DNA of 64,000 nt, from positions 4,154,001 to 4,218,000 of the forward strand of contig NZ_LT907988.1 in assembly GCF_900089455.2 (NCBI RefSeq), read 5' to 3'. The position numbers and the translations under genes were made by a program. Shown in pieces: positions 19,733 to 27,799 of this stretch. Position 1 is the stretch's first letter; the number at the start of each line of letters is the position of its first letter. This DNA is from Orrella dioscoreae (GTDB lineage: Bacteria; Pseudomonadota; Gammaproteobacteria; Burkholderiales; Burkholderiaceae_B). Under the pieces are notes generated by a model. It had not been told where the DNA came from, did no database searches, and saw only the letters and a list, made by a program, of their open reading frames with translations.

Positions 19733-19824
19733 GGTGTCTCCTCCTTGGGGCGTTCTTGTCGGTATCCGTCGGCCCGGTGCGTCTGTCGCACACCGTGTGC
19801 CGCGAGCCATTGTCAGGCCATTGC

Positions 19825-19878
19825 TACATAACAGACCAATCGAAAATCCGCATTGCTATTTCACGTTTTCGTTATGTA
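19825..19878. promoter_or_regulatory. Inverted repeat in the LysR/Bug divergent promoter
   Basis: TACATAAC (19825-19832) and GTTATGTA (19871-19878) form an 8-bp inverted repeat across 38 bases, in an AT-rich stretch between the divergent Bug and LysR genes. It is a candidate regulator site, probably for the LysR protein. Confidence 0.4.
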
Positions 19879-19889
19879 CGCTGTCCGCC

Positions 19890-20867
19890 ATGGCCCACCT
19901 CGACCGCGCGCTGCGCTCCAACCTGAAACTGCGCCACCTGCAACTGCTGGTGGCGCTGGACGAGTTCCGCCACCTGGGGCGCTGCGCGGAATTCCTGTCG
20001 GTCAGCCAGCCCGCCGTCTCGCGCATGCTGGCTGAAGTCGAAAACATGTTGGGCCTGGCGCTGTTCGACCGTTCGACGCGCGGCACCGAGCCCACAGCCG
20101 CGGGCCTGCCGGTGCTGCGCTTCGCGCGCGGCGTCCTGGCGCAATACGAACGCACCCGCGACGAGATCGCGGCGGCGGCATCCGGCGCGGTCGGCCGCGT
20201 GCGGGTGGGGGCCATGCCGGTGGCTATCCCCGTGCTGCTGCCTCGCGCCGCCGACAGCCTGAAAACCTTGTCGGCCCGCGCCACCGTCCTGGTCGAGGAA
20301 GGCGACCTGACCCGCCTGCTGCCGAAGTTGCGGCTGGGCGAGCTGGATTTCCTGGTCAGCCGCCTGGAGCCCGGCTACGCCGCCCCCGACCTGGAAACCG
20401 AAGCGCTCTACGCCGACCCCATGCGGGCGGTCGTGGCCCCGGGCCATCCGCTGGCACGCAAGCGCCGCCCGGGCTGGGCCGACCTCGCCGCCATGCCCTG
20501 CGTGGTCCCGCCGCCCTGGGCATCGCTGCGCGTGAAGCTGGAACAGCAGTGCTTCCGGCACGGCCTGCAACCCTCGGCAGACCTGGTGGAATCCTCGTCC
20601 TACCTGACCACGCTGGCCTTCCTGGGCCAGCGCGCGGCGGCGGGCTTCCTGGCCGAATCCGTGGCACGCCATTTCGCCGAGGCCGGCCTGTGCCACGTGC
20701 TGGCCCTGGACCTGGCGCTGGACGTGCCGCCCGTGGGGCTCATCGCCCTGCGCGGCGCGCGGCTGGGGCCGGCGGCCATCCAGTTGATGAGCTGCCTGCG
20801 CGAAACCGCCGCCGACCGTATGATGGCAAGCAGGCGGCCCGGCAAGAGGCCGCCGCGACAACACTGA
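19890..20867 (+). CDS. LysR-family transcriptional regulator
   Basis: The product is 325 residues. The N-terminal winged helix-turn-helix is clear (LRHLQLLVALDEFRHLGRCA, SVSQPAVSRMLAEVE), followed by the two-lobed effector domain. This subgroup (GbpR/PcaQ-like, with LK-LRHLQLL) often controls aromatic and sugar-acid genes. It is divergent from the Bug-dehydratase-aldolase operon and likely its regulator. The ATG at 19890 fits the family. The AraC gene follows after 13 bases and is probably co-transcribed. Confidence 0.93.
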   Translation: MAHLDRALRSNLKLRHLQLLVALDEFRHLGRCAEFLSVSQPAVSRMLAEVENMLGLALFDRSTRGTEPTAAGLPVLRFARGVLAQYERTRDEIAAAASGAVGRVRVGAMPVAIPVLLPRAADSLKTLSARATVLVEEGDLTRLLPKLRLGELDFLVSRLEPGYAAPDLETEALYADPMRAVVAPGHPLARKRRPGWADLAAMPCVVPPPWASLRVKLEQQCFRHGLQPSADLVESSSYLTTLAFLGQRAAAGFLAESVARHFAEAGLCHVLALDLALDVPPVGLIALRGARLGPAAIQLMSCLRETAADRMMASRRPGKRPPRQH

Positions 20868-20880
20868 CGGAGACCGGCGC

Positions 20881-21771
20881 TTGCCTCCCGACACGGCCCA
20901 GCGCCGCGAACCCTTCCCCACTTTCGACTCCTCGGACTTCTCGGGCGAGGGCGCGTTCTATTTCGACCTGGTCCGGCTGCAGCACCGCCAGGACATCCCG
21001 CGCGGCTTCCTGCACCGCCACAACTATTACCACCTGCTGTGGATGTCGCGCGCGCAGGGCGAACACCTGCTGGACTTCGAACGCTACGACGTGCGCGACC
21101 ACGCGGTGTTCTTCCTGACGCCCGGACAGGTGCATGCCTGGCGCTCGCGCGTGCCGCCCGACGGCTACGTCATGAACATCAGCACGGACTTCTTCGCGCA
21201 GATGTTTCCCCGTGCCGACGACATCGCGAAATTCCCGTTCTTCCATCCCACGGGCGGCGTGCCCGTCGTGTACCTGAGCCCCGGGCAGCACGGCGCCCTG
21301 CTGCCGCTCATCCAGGAAATCGAGCGGGAGATGCAGCAGCGCGAAGTGGGCCGCTTCGACGTGGTGCGTTCCTATCTGCTGATCCTGCTGACCCAGCTGC
21401 GGCGCCTCCATCCCGAGCACGACGCGGCCGCCGCCAGCCCCGCCTATGCGCTGCTGCGCCGTTACTCGCTGCTGGTGGAAGAACACTATCTGGCGTTCGG
21501 CGCCATCCGTGACTATGCCCAGGCCCTGGGCGTCAGCGAGCGCCAGCTCAATGACGCGGTGCGGCGCGCCAGCGGCGGCACGGCCAGCCAGATGGTGCAG
21601 GCGCGCAAGGTGCTGGAAGCCAAGCGCCTGCTCAGCAACACCGATATCGCCATCGCCGATGTGGCGTTCCGCCTGAACTTCGAGGACCCCGCCTATTTCA
21701 CGCGCTTCTTCCGCCGCCACGCGGGCGAGGCGCCTGGCGAATTCCGGCGCCGTCACGCCCGGCTGGACTGA
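20881..21771 (+). CDS. AraC-family transcriptional regulator
   Basis: The product is 296 residues. A cupin-like ligand domain (about 1-170; FLHRHNYYHLLWM, then LTPGQVHAW) precedes two helix-turn-helix motifs near residues 200-290 (ISERQLNDAVRRA-like and VAFRLNFEDPAYFTRFFRRH). The start is a TTG at 20881 with GGAGA eight bases upstream; no suitable ATG exists nearby that keeps the domain. It lies 13 bases after the LysR gene. It may control the downstream ThDP enzyme, Bug and NIPSNAP genes. Confidence 0.88.
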   Translation: MPPDTAQRREPFPTFDSSDFSGEGAFYFDLVRLQHRQDIPRGFLHRHNYYHLLWMSRAQGEHLLDFERYDVRDHAVFFLTPGQVHAWRSRVPPDGYVMNISTDFFAQMFPRADDIAKFPFFHPTGGVPVVYLSPGQHGALLPLIQEIEREMQQREVGRFDVVRSYLLILLTQLRRLHPEHDAAAASPAYALLRRYSLLVEEHYLAFGAIRDYAQALGVSERQLNDAVRRASGGTASQMVQARKVLEAKRLLSNTDIAIADVAFRLNFEDPAYFTRFFRRHAGEAPGEFRRRHARLD

Positions 21772-21890
21772 GCCGCGCGGAAAAGTCCAAGACAAACGCC
21801 TTTCCGTCCTAACGGGGCGGCGGGCATCCTGCGTACAGTCTGCTCAAGATCCATGACGGCCCCTCCGCGGGCCAGCAGAACAGGGCAGAG

Positions 21891-23585
21891 ATGAACGAGA
21901 CGGCGACAACAGGCAAGACGGGTGGGCAACTGATCGTGCAGGCCCTGCTGGAACAGGGCGTGGACACGGTGTTCTGCGTGCCGGGCGAAAGCTATCTGGA
22001 CGTGCTGGACGCGCTGCACGGCGCCAGCCCCGCGGTGAACGTGGTGTCCTGCCGCCAGGAGGGCGGCGCCGCCTTCATGGCCGAGGCGCACGGCAAGCTG
22101 ACCGGCAGGCCCGGCGTGTGCATGGTCACCCGCGGCCCGGGCGCCACCAACGCCAGCATCGGCGTGCATACCGCGTTCCAGGACTCGACCCCCATGGTGC
22201 TGCTGGTGGGCCAGGTGGGACGCGACATGATCGAGCGCGAGGCGTTCCAGGAAATCGACTATCGCCGCATGTTCGGCGAGTTCACCAAGTGGGTCGCGCA
22301 GATCGACGATCCTGCCCGCGTGCCCGAGTTCATGGCGCGCGCATTTTCGGTTGCCATGTCGGGCCGCCCCGGGCCCGTGGTGCTGGCGCTGCCCGAAGAC
22401 ATGCTGACCGGCACCGCCAACGTGGCAGGCGCCGGCCCGGTGGACGTGCCGCGTGCCCACCCCGATCCGAACGCGCTGGCCGCCATGCGATCGCTGCTGG
22501 CCGGCGCCCAGCGCCCGCTGATGATCGTGGGCGGCGCCTGCTGGAACGACGCCGGCCTGGCCGGCCTGGCGCGCTTTGTCCAACGCAACGGCCTGCCCGT
22601 GGCAGCCTCCTTCCGCCGCCAGGACCTCTACGACAACACCGATGACCTGTATGTGGGCGAAGTCGGCATCGGCCTGAACCCGGCGCTGGCCGACGCGATC
22701 CGCAACGCCGATGTGATTCTCGCCGTGGGCGCGCGCCTGGGCGAGATGGTGACGGGCGGCTATACGCTGCTGCGCCCGCCCGTGGCGCAACAGACACTCA
22801 TCCACGTGCTGGCGGAGCCCGAGGAACTGGGCCGCGTGTACCAGCCCGCGCTGAAGATCCAGGCAGACCTGAACGCTTTCGCCATGACGGCGGCCACCTG
22901 CGCGCCGGTGGATGGCGCGCGCTGGGCCGACCACCGCGCGGCCTTGCGCGCCGGCTACCTGCGCTATACCGAGCCGCCCGGCATCGACGCCGCGCTGGAC
23001 CCGGCCAAGGTGATCCTGGCCATGCGCGAGCAACTGGCGCCGGACGCCATCGTCACCAACGGCGCGGGCAACTACAGCGCCTGGGCGCACCGCTATTACC
23101 GCTTCCGCCGGCCGCGCACCCAATTGGCGCCCACCAGCGGCGCCATGGGCTACGGCGTACCCGCCGCCATCGCGGCCAAGCTGCGGCACCCCGAGCGCCA
23201 GGTGGTGTGCCTGGCCGGCGACGGCTGCTTCCTGATGACCTCGCAGGAACTGGCCACGGTGGGCCGGCACCAGCTGGGCGTGGTCTTCCTCGTGTTCAAC
23301 AACGGCATGTACGGCACGATCCGCATGCACCAGGAGAACCACTACCCCGGCCGTCCGATGGCGACCGACCTGCATAACCCGGACTTCGTGATGTACGCGC
23401 AGTCCTTCGGCCTGCACGCCGAGCGGGTCAGCCGCGACGACGAGATCGCGCCTGCCCTGGCGCGCGCCCTGTCCTGCGGGCGCGCCGCGCTCATCGAACT
23501 GGTCATCGACCCCGAAACGCTGACCCCGCGCGCCACGCTGAGCGCACTGCGCGAAAAGGCATTGCTGGCCCGCCAGCAGGCCTGA
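21891..23585 (+). CDS. Thiamine diphosphate-dependent enzyme, acetolactate synthase-like
   Basis: The product is 564 residues with the three ThDP domains. The activating glutamate is Glu57 in SCRQEGGAAF. The central domain begins near residue 195. The ThDP/Mg motif starts at GDG (Asp444, AGDGCFLM) and ends at NNGMYGTI. Relatives include acetolactate synthase, glyoxylate carboligase, oxalyl-CoA decarboxylase and benzaldehyde lyase. No small regulatory subunit follows, so it is unlikely to be the biosynthetic IlvB. The neighbouring Bug and NIPSNAP genes suggest catabolism of a keto acid or a sugar-acid product. The ATG at 21891 lies after GGGCAGAG. Confidence 0.88.
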   Translation: MNETATTGKTGGQLIVQALLEQGVDTVFCVPGESYLDVLDALHGASPAVNVVSCRQEGGAAFMAEAHGKLTGRPGVCMVTRGPGATNASIGVHTAFQDSTPMVLLVGQVGRDMIEREAFQEIDYRRMFGEFTKWVAQIDDPARVPEFMARAFSVAMSGRPGPVVLALPEDMLTGTANVAGAGPVDVPRAHPDPNALAAMRSLLAGAQRPLMIVGGACWNDAGLAGLARFVQRNGLPVAASFRRQDLYDNTDDLYVGEVGIGLNPALADAIRNADVILAVGARLGEMVTGGYTLLRPPVAQQTLIHVLAEPEELGRVYQPALKIQADLNAFAMTAATCAPVDGARWADHRAALRAGYLRYTEPPGIDAALDPAKVILAMREQLAPDAIVTNGAGNYSAWAHRYYRFRRPRTQLAPTSGAMGYGVPAAIAAKLRHPERQVVCLAGDGCFLMTSQELATVGRHQLGVVFLVFNNGMYGTIRMHQENHYPGRPMATDLHNPDFVMYAQSFGLHAERVSRDDEIAPALARALSCGRAALIELVIDPETLTPRATLSALREKALLARQQA

Positions 23586-23669
23586 GCCGCCCCGGAAGAC
23601 ATCGCAGTACCGCGAGGCGGGACCACCCGCCGCGCCAATACAAAAACAAACCCAACGGAGACAACCCCC

Positions 23670-24644
23670 ATGCGCACGTCCCTTCATCGATTGCTCTGCC
23701 CCCTGCTGGCCGCGGTGCTTGCCACGGCCGGCGGCCTTGCCCACGCCGAGTTCCCCGACCGCCCCTTGCGCATCATCGTGCCCTTCGCGGCTGGCGGCGC
23801 CACTGACGTCATCGCCCGCACCGTGGCACAGGAAATGGCGGGCAAGCTGGGCCAGCCCGTGGTCGTGGAAAACAAGGCCGGCGCCAACGGCAACATCGGC
23901 GCCAGCATGGTTGCCCGCGCCGCGCCTGACGGCTACACGATGCTCATGGCCACCTCCAGCCACGCCATCAACACCACGCTGTATCGCAACCTGGACTACA
24001 GCCTGACCAAGGACCTGGCGGGCCTGTCGAACCTGGCCTCCGTGCCGCTGCTGCTGGTGGTGAACCCCAAGGTGCCCGCCACGACCGCCAAGGACCTGGC
24101 GGCCCATGTGAAGGCCAACAGCGACCGGACCACCTATGCCTCGGGCGGCACCGGCACCGCCGCGCACCTGGCCGGCGCGCAATTCAATTCGCTGGTGGGC
24201 GCGCAGATGACGCACGTGCCCTACAAGGGCGGCGCGCAGGCGATGAACGATCTCATCGGCGGACAGGTGCAACTGATGTTCGCCAACCTGCCGGAAGTGC
24301 TGTCGCAGGTGCAGGGCGGACGCCTGACCCCCATCGCCGTCACGGGCGACCAGCGCCACGCGGCCCTGCCAGACGTACCCGCCTTCTCGGAAACGGCATT
24401 CAAGGCGCTGGACGCCCGCTCGTGGTTCGGCCTCTTCGTGCCGGCGGCCACGCCACCCGAGCGCGTCGCGCGCCTGTCCGACGCCATCGTCAAGAGCGTG
24501 AAGGAACCCGCCGTGCAGGCCAAGCTAAAGGAGATGGGCGCCGACCCGATCGGTGACGGCTACCAGGCCTTCCAGCCCTACGTGGCCCAGGAGACCGAAC
24601 GCTGGCGCGCGCTGGTGCAGGCCTCCGGCGCGTCGGTAGACTAA
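23670..24644 (+). CDS. Bug/TctC-family periplasmic solute-binding protein
   Basis: The product is 324 residues with a 26-residue signal peptide ending LAHA. The mature start FPDRPLRIIVPFAAGGATD is the Bug signature, followed by VVENKAGANGNIG and PDGYTM. It binds an unknown carboxylate. It follows the ThDP enzyme after about 85 bases on the same strand, and an ACGGAG site precedes the ATG. No membrane transport genes are present nearby. Confidence 0.93.
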   Translation: MRTSLHRLLCPLLAAVLATAGGLAHAEFPDRPLRIIVPFAAGGATDVIARTVAQEMAGKLGQPVVVENKAGANGNIGASMVARAAPDGYTMLMATSSHAINTTLYRNLDYSLTKDLAGLSNLASVPLLLVVNPKVPATTAKDLAAHVKANSDRTTYASGGTGTAAHLAGAQFNSLVGAQMTHVPYKGGAQAMNDLIGGQVQLMFANLPEVLSQVQGGRLTPIAVTGDQRHAALPDVPAFSETAFKALDARSWFGLFVPAATPPERVARLSDAIVKSVKEPAVQAKLKEMGADPIGDGYQAFQPYVAQETERWRALVQASGASVD

Positions 24645-24694
24645 GCCACCCGCTGGCTCCGGAAATGACGATTTTTCTCACCCAAGGAACACAC

Positions 24695-25012
24695 ATGCTT
24701 TACGACGTACGGACCTACACCTGCCGCGCCGGCACCATCAAGAAGCACCTGGCGCTGTACGCCGAGCACGGCTACGCGGTGCAGAGCCGCCACCTGGGCA
24801 AACCCCTTGCCTACCTGCAGACCGAGACGGGCAACGTCAACAGCTACCTGCACATCTGGGTCTACCAGGATGCCGCCGACCGCGACGCCCGCCGCAAGGC
24901 GCTGCAGAAGGATCCGGAATGGGCGACCTACCTGTCCAAGAGCGCGGACGCCGGCTTCCTGATCAGCCAGCAGAACACGCTGATGACCGAGGTACCGTTC
25001 TTCCAGCCCTGA
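24695..25012 (+). CDS. NIPSNAP-family protein
   Basis: The product is 105 residues, a single ferredoxin-like alpha/beta dimeric barrel of the NIPSNAP family (start MLYDVRTYTCRAGTIKKHL; later WVYQDAADRDARRKAL and TYLSKS). Bacterial members are small cytoplasmic proteins often found in catabolic clusters; the biochemical role is mostly unknown. AAGGAAC precedes the ATG at 24695. It closes the run LysR-AraC-ThDP enzyme-Bug-NIPSNAP. Confidence 0.88.
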   Translation: MLYDVRTYTCRAGTIKKHLALYAEHGYAVQSRHLGKPLAYLQTETGNVNSYLHIWVYQDAADRDARRKALQKDPEWATYLSKSADAGFLISQQNTLMTEVPFFQP

Positions 25013-25028
25013 TCGTCCGAAGGCAGCC

Positions 25029-25070
25029 CCGGCGCCCACGCTTCGGCCGTGCCCGAAGCATGGGCGCCGG
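25029..25070 (+). terminator. Long hairpin after the NIPSNAP gene
   Basis: A 10-bp stem (CCGGCGCCCA with TGGGCGCCGG), one mismatch, and a further 7-bp stem (GCTTCGG with CCGAAGC) enclose a six-base loop. It starts 17 bases after the stop. There is no T tract, so it may be a Rho-assisted end or a 3' stabilising structure. Confidence 0.5.
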
Positions 25071-25128
25071 GCGCGTGGCATAGTGGACCCCTCCGGCGCC
25101 GTCGCGGCGCCCGCCATGGAGACACCCC

Positions 25129-25845
25129 ATGCCCAACATCGCCTCGCTGGTTGGAACCGCCGCCCTGGTGGGCGACCTGGCGCGCGCCAACATGCTGATG
25201 GCGCTGATGGACGGCATGGCCATGACCGCCTCCGAACTCGCCCGCGTGGCCAACATCACCCCGCAGACCGCCAGCGCGCATCTGGCCCGCCTGACCGAGG
25301 CTGGCCTGCTGGCCATGGAGAAACAAGGCCGGCACCGCTACCACCGGCTGGCCTCGCCCGAAGTCGCCAAGATGCTCGAAAGCATCATGACCGTTGCCGC
25401 GGGCGCGGAACCGTCAGCACCCGCCAGGCGCGTGGTGCCCGGTCCGCGCGACCAGGCCATGCGTTATGCCCGCACCTGCTACGACCACCTCGCCGGCAGC
25501 CTGGCGGTGCGCCTGTCTGACAGCATGGTTTCGCGCAAGCTCCTCACCCTGTCAGGAGATCAGGCGGAACTCTCTGGCAACGGTGCGCGCTTTCTTCTCG
25601 GCCTCGGCATCGACCTGGACACCGAAGCCTTGCAGGCGGCGCAACGCAAGGGCGGCCGCGCCTTCTGCCGCCCCTGCCTGGACTGGAGCGAGCGCCGCCC
25701 GCACCTGGCAGGCGCGGTGGGCGCCCTGCTCTGTTCACACAGCCTGTCGCAGGGCTGGCTGCGGCGCATTCCCGGCAGCCGCGCGGTGTCGCTCACGCCC
25801 ACCGGCAAGGCCGCCTTCGAGAACGCCTTCGGCATCATTCCCTGA
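25129..25845 (+). CDS. ArsR-type winged-helix regulator
   Basis: The product is 238 residues, longer than simple ArsR repressors. The N-terminal 90 residues are a winged helix (AMTASELARVANITPQTASAHLARL, then KQGRHRYHRL). The C-terminal 140 residues contain CRPCLDWSERRPHLAGAVGALL, a conserved pattern in this long ArsR subgroup whose ligand is unknown to me. It stands between the NIPSNAP gene and hmp with its own gap of 115 bases. The start has ATGGAGAC just upstream. Confidence 0.85.
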   Translation: MPNIASLVGTAALVGDLARANMLMALMDGMAMTASELARVANITPQTASAHLARLTEAGLLAMEKQGRHRYHRLASPEVAKMLESIMTVAAGAEPSAPARRVVPGPRDQAMRYARTCYDHLAGSLAVRLSDSMVSRKLLTLSGDQAELSGNGARFLLGLGIDLDTEALQAAQRKGGRAFCRPCLDWSERRPHLAGAVGALLCSHSLSQGWLRRIPGSRAVSLTPTGKAAFENAFGIIP

Positions 25846-25870
25846 GCCTGGCAGCCCCCAGGCTCCGTTT
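25844..25870 (+). terminator. Terminator shared by convergent genes
   Basis: GAGCCTGG pairs with CCAGGCTC around a six-base loop and is followed on the plus strand by CGTTT. The ArsR stop codon overlaps the left arm, and the hmp gene ends four bases beyond the right arm. Confidence 0.55.
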
Positions 25871-27080
25871 ACAGCAGGTGATCCAGCAGGTCCGGCCCGA
25901 AGACCTCCCGATGAATACGCTCGGCGGGTACCCCCTGTGCCAGCAGCGCCGCGCGCTGCGCCTGCATGAACGGCAAGGGGCCACAGAGGTGGAACTCGGC
26001 CTCGCGCAATTCCGGATCCGCCGACACCAGCGCGCCCACATCCATGCGGCCGGCTTGCGGGGGGAAGCCCGCCAGCAGCGCCGTCTCGCCCGACTCCAGG
26101 AAGAGGTGCACGTCCAGGCCTGGCAACCCATCCGCCGCCAAGGCAATATCCTGGGCATGCGCGACGTGACCACGCTCGCGCGCGGCATGGGCGAACACCA
26201 CCCGACGTGGCGTACGGGCCGCCACCAGCGCGTTCAGCACCGACACCATCGGCGTCACGCCCACGCCGCCTGACAACAGGACGATCGGGCGCTCGCCGTC
26301 CAGGGCAGGCGCGAAATCGCCATAGGGCTGGCTGACGCGCAGGATGTCGCCCACCTTGGCATTCGCATGCAGCCAGTTCGACACCACGCCGGCGGGCGTG
26401 CCGGCCGTGCCGCTGTCGCGCTGCACGGAGATGCGCAGGTCGCGTCCGTTGGGCGCGTCGGACAGACTGTATTGGCGTTGCTGGAAGACACCCGGACTCA
26501 GTTCCACCACGACGGAAATGTATTGTCCCGGCAGGAAGGCCGGCGCGGCCTGGTCATCGGGCAGCACCAGCCGCAGGCTGACGATGTCCGCGGTCTGCGC
26601 CACGCGCTCGGTGATCATCATGGCGTGGCGGTGCGCCGCCGGCTTGCCCGCGCGGTCATACAGGCGCGCCTCGGCGGCGATCAACTCGCCAGCCAGCAGC
26701 CAGTAGGCCTCGTCCCACGCCGCCATCAATTCAGGCGTGGCGGCATCGCCCAGCACCGTCCGGATGGCGCCCAGCAGGTGTTTGCCCACGATGGGGTAAT
26801 GCGCCGAGGTCAGCCCTACCGCGGCATGCTTGTGGGCGATGCGGCTCAGGACAGGCGTGAGCGCGCCTGCATTCCGGTGGTTGGCTGCATAGGCGAACAC
26901 CGCGGACGCCAGCGATTGCTGCTGCGCGCCGCTGGCCTGGTTGCCCATGTTGAAGAGATTTTTCAATTCCGGGTGGGCCTCGAACATGCTCCGGTAGAAC
27001 GTCTGGGTGATGGCCAGGCCATGTTCGCGCAACACCGGGACGCTGGCGTCAATGTAGGGCCGGGACGATTCCGAAAGCAT
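25869..27080 (-). CDS. hmp: Flavohemoprotein, nitric oxide dioxygenase
   Basis: The product is 403 residues, the standard length. It oxidises NO to nitrate using NAD(P)H and O2. The globin domain (1-about 140) shows LSESSRPYIDASVPVLREHG, the distal pocket Tyr/Gln region, and the proximal heme histidine in IAHKHAAVGLTSAHY. The FAD domain contains RQYSLSD, and the NAD domain contains LLSGGVGVTPMVS and FHLCGPLPFM. The ATG at 27080 has TTTTTTGGAG seven bases upstream. It is divergent from nsrR, and an NsrR box lies 12-34 bases upstream of the start, so NO-dependent derepression is expected. Confidence 0.97.
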   Translation of the reverse strand: MLSESSRPYIDASVPVLREHGLAITQTFYRSMFEAHPELKNLFNMGNQASGAQQQSLASAVFAYAANHRNAGALTPVLSRIAHKHAAVGLTSAHYPIVGKHLLGAIRTVLGDAATPELMAAWDEAYWLLAGELIAAEARLYDRAGKPAAHRHAMMITERVAQTADIVSLRLVLPDDQAAPAFLPGQYISVVVELSPGVFQQRQYSLSDAPNGRDLRISVQRDSGTAGTPAGVVSNWLHANAKVGDILRVSQPYGDFAPALDGERPIVLLSGGVGVTPMVSVLNALVAARTPRRVVFAHAARERGHVAHAQDIALAADGLPGLDVHLFLESGETALLAGFPPQAGRMDVGALVSADPELREAEFHLCGPLPFMQAQRAALLAQGVPAERIHREVFGPDLLDHLL

Positions 27081-27091
27081 GTCGATCTCCA

Positions 27092-27114
27092 AAAAAACAT
27101 TTGAAATGCATCAA
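27092..27114. promoter_or_regulatory. NsrR box 1, at the hmp promoter
   Basis: The 23-base site is two 11-base arms around a central G: left arm ending ACATTT, right arm AAATGCATCAA. It matches the NsrR consensus AAnATGCATTT/AAATGCATnTT at about 9 of 11 positions per arm and sits directly upstream of hmp. Confidence 0.7.
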
Positions 27115-27185
27115 ACAAGACGCAGCACACCCTGCGCCGGCAGGGCTGGGCCAGCAGCACGCTTGCCCTGGATCAAATTCTATTA

Positions 27186-27208
27186 AACATGCATTTCAAA
27201 TACAACTT
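27186..27208. promoter_or_regulatory. NsrR box 2, between hmp and nsrR
   Basis: AACATGCATTT-C-AAATACAACTT is a near-perfect 11-1-11 NsrR operator. It lies about 95 bases upstream of nsrR and 106 upstream of hmp. Confidence 0.8.
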
Positions 27209-27243
27209 ATATTTCTGGCAAGTGGGCACCGCGCCACATGCGA

Positions 27244-27253
27244 TAAGATGCAT
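27244..27253 (+). promoter_or_regulatory. NsrR half-site near nsrR
   Basis: AAGATGCATT matches one NsrR half-site and lies 50 bases upstream of the nsrR start. NsrR is known to act at single half-sites in some bacteria, so autoregulation is possible. Confidence 0.4.
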
Positions 27254-27302
27254 TCCTCGTCCTTGTTAACTCTCCATCCCGCCCTGCCTGCGGCCCCGAC
27301 GC

Positions 27303-27779
27303 ATGAAGCTCACCGACTACACGGACTACAGCCTGCGCGTCCTGATCTACGTGGCCGTGCACCCGGACGAGCTGGTCACCATCCAGCACATCGCCGACGC
27401 CTTCGACATCCCCAAGAACCACCTGGTCAAGGTCGTGCAGCACCTGGGCCAGGTCGGTTATCTGCAGACGATCCGCGGCCGCTCGGGCGGCATCCGGCTG
27501 GGCCGCCCCGCCGCCGACATCAACATTGGCGAAGTCATCCGCGGCACCGAGCCCGACTTCGGCATGGTGGAATGCTTCCAGGCCGACAACCGCTGCGTCA
27601 TCACGCGCGCCTGTGGCTTGAAAGGTGTGCTGCATGAAGCCCTGCAGGCGTATTTCGCGGTGCTGGACGGATATACGTTGGCGGATATCGTGCAGAAGCC
27701 CGCCTCACTGCATCGGATGCTCGAACAGCCGATGCGGATAGCTAAATCGGGCGGTGGCCCGGGCGCGCCTGCTCGATAA
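27303..27779 (+). CDS. nsrR: NsrR, NO-sensing Rrf2-family repressor
   Basis: The product is 158 residues. The Rrf2 winged helix is at 1-80 (KLTDYTDYSLRVLIYVAV, then a recognition helix near PKNHLVKVVQHL). Three cysteines, 91, 98 and 104 (ECFQADNRC...RAC), are the Fe-S cluster ligands with NsrR-like spacing. NO destroys the cluster and releases DNA. Divergent hmp and the two matching operators make the NsrR name safe. The last ten residues are Gly/Ala/Pro-rich and probably disordered. Confidence 0.95.
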   Translation: MKLTDYTDYSLRVLIYVAVHPDELVTIQHIADAFDIPKNHLVKVVQHLGQVGYLQTIRGRSGGIRLGRPAADINIGEVIRGTEPDFGMVECFQADNRCVITRACGLKGVLHEALQAYFAVLDGYTLADIVQKPASLHRMLEQPMRIAKSGGGPGAPAR

Positions 27780-27799
27780 GACGATTCAGACTCGATGCT

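Noticed and set aside
21891-23585. Calling the ThDP enzyme the biosynthetic acetolactate synthase IlvB
   Set aside because: There is no ilvN or ilvC neighbour, and the regulators and Bug gene suggest catabolism.
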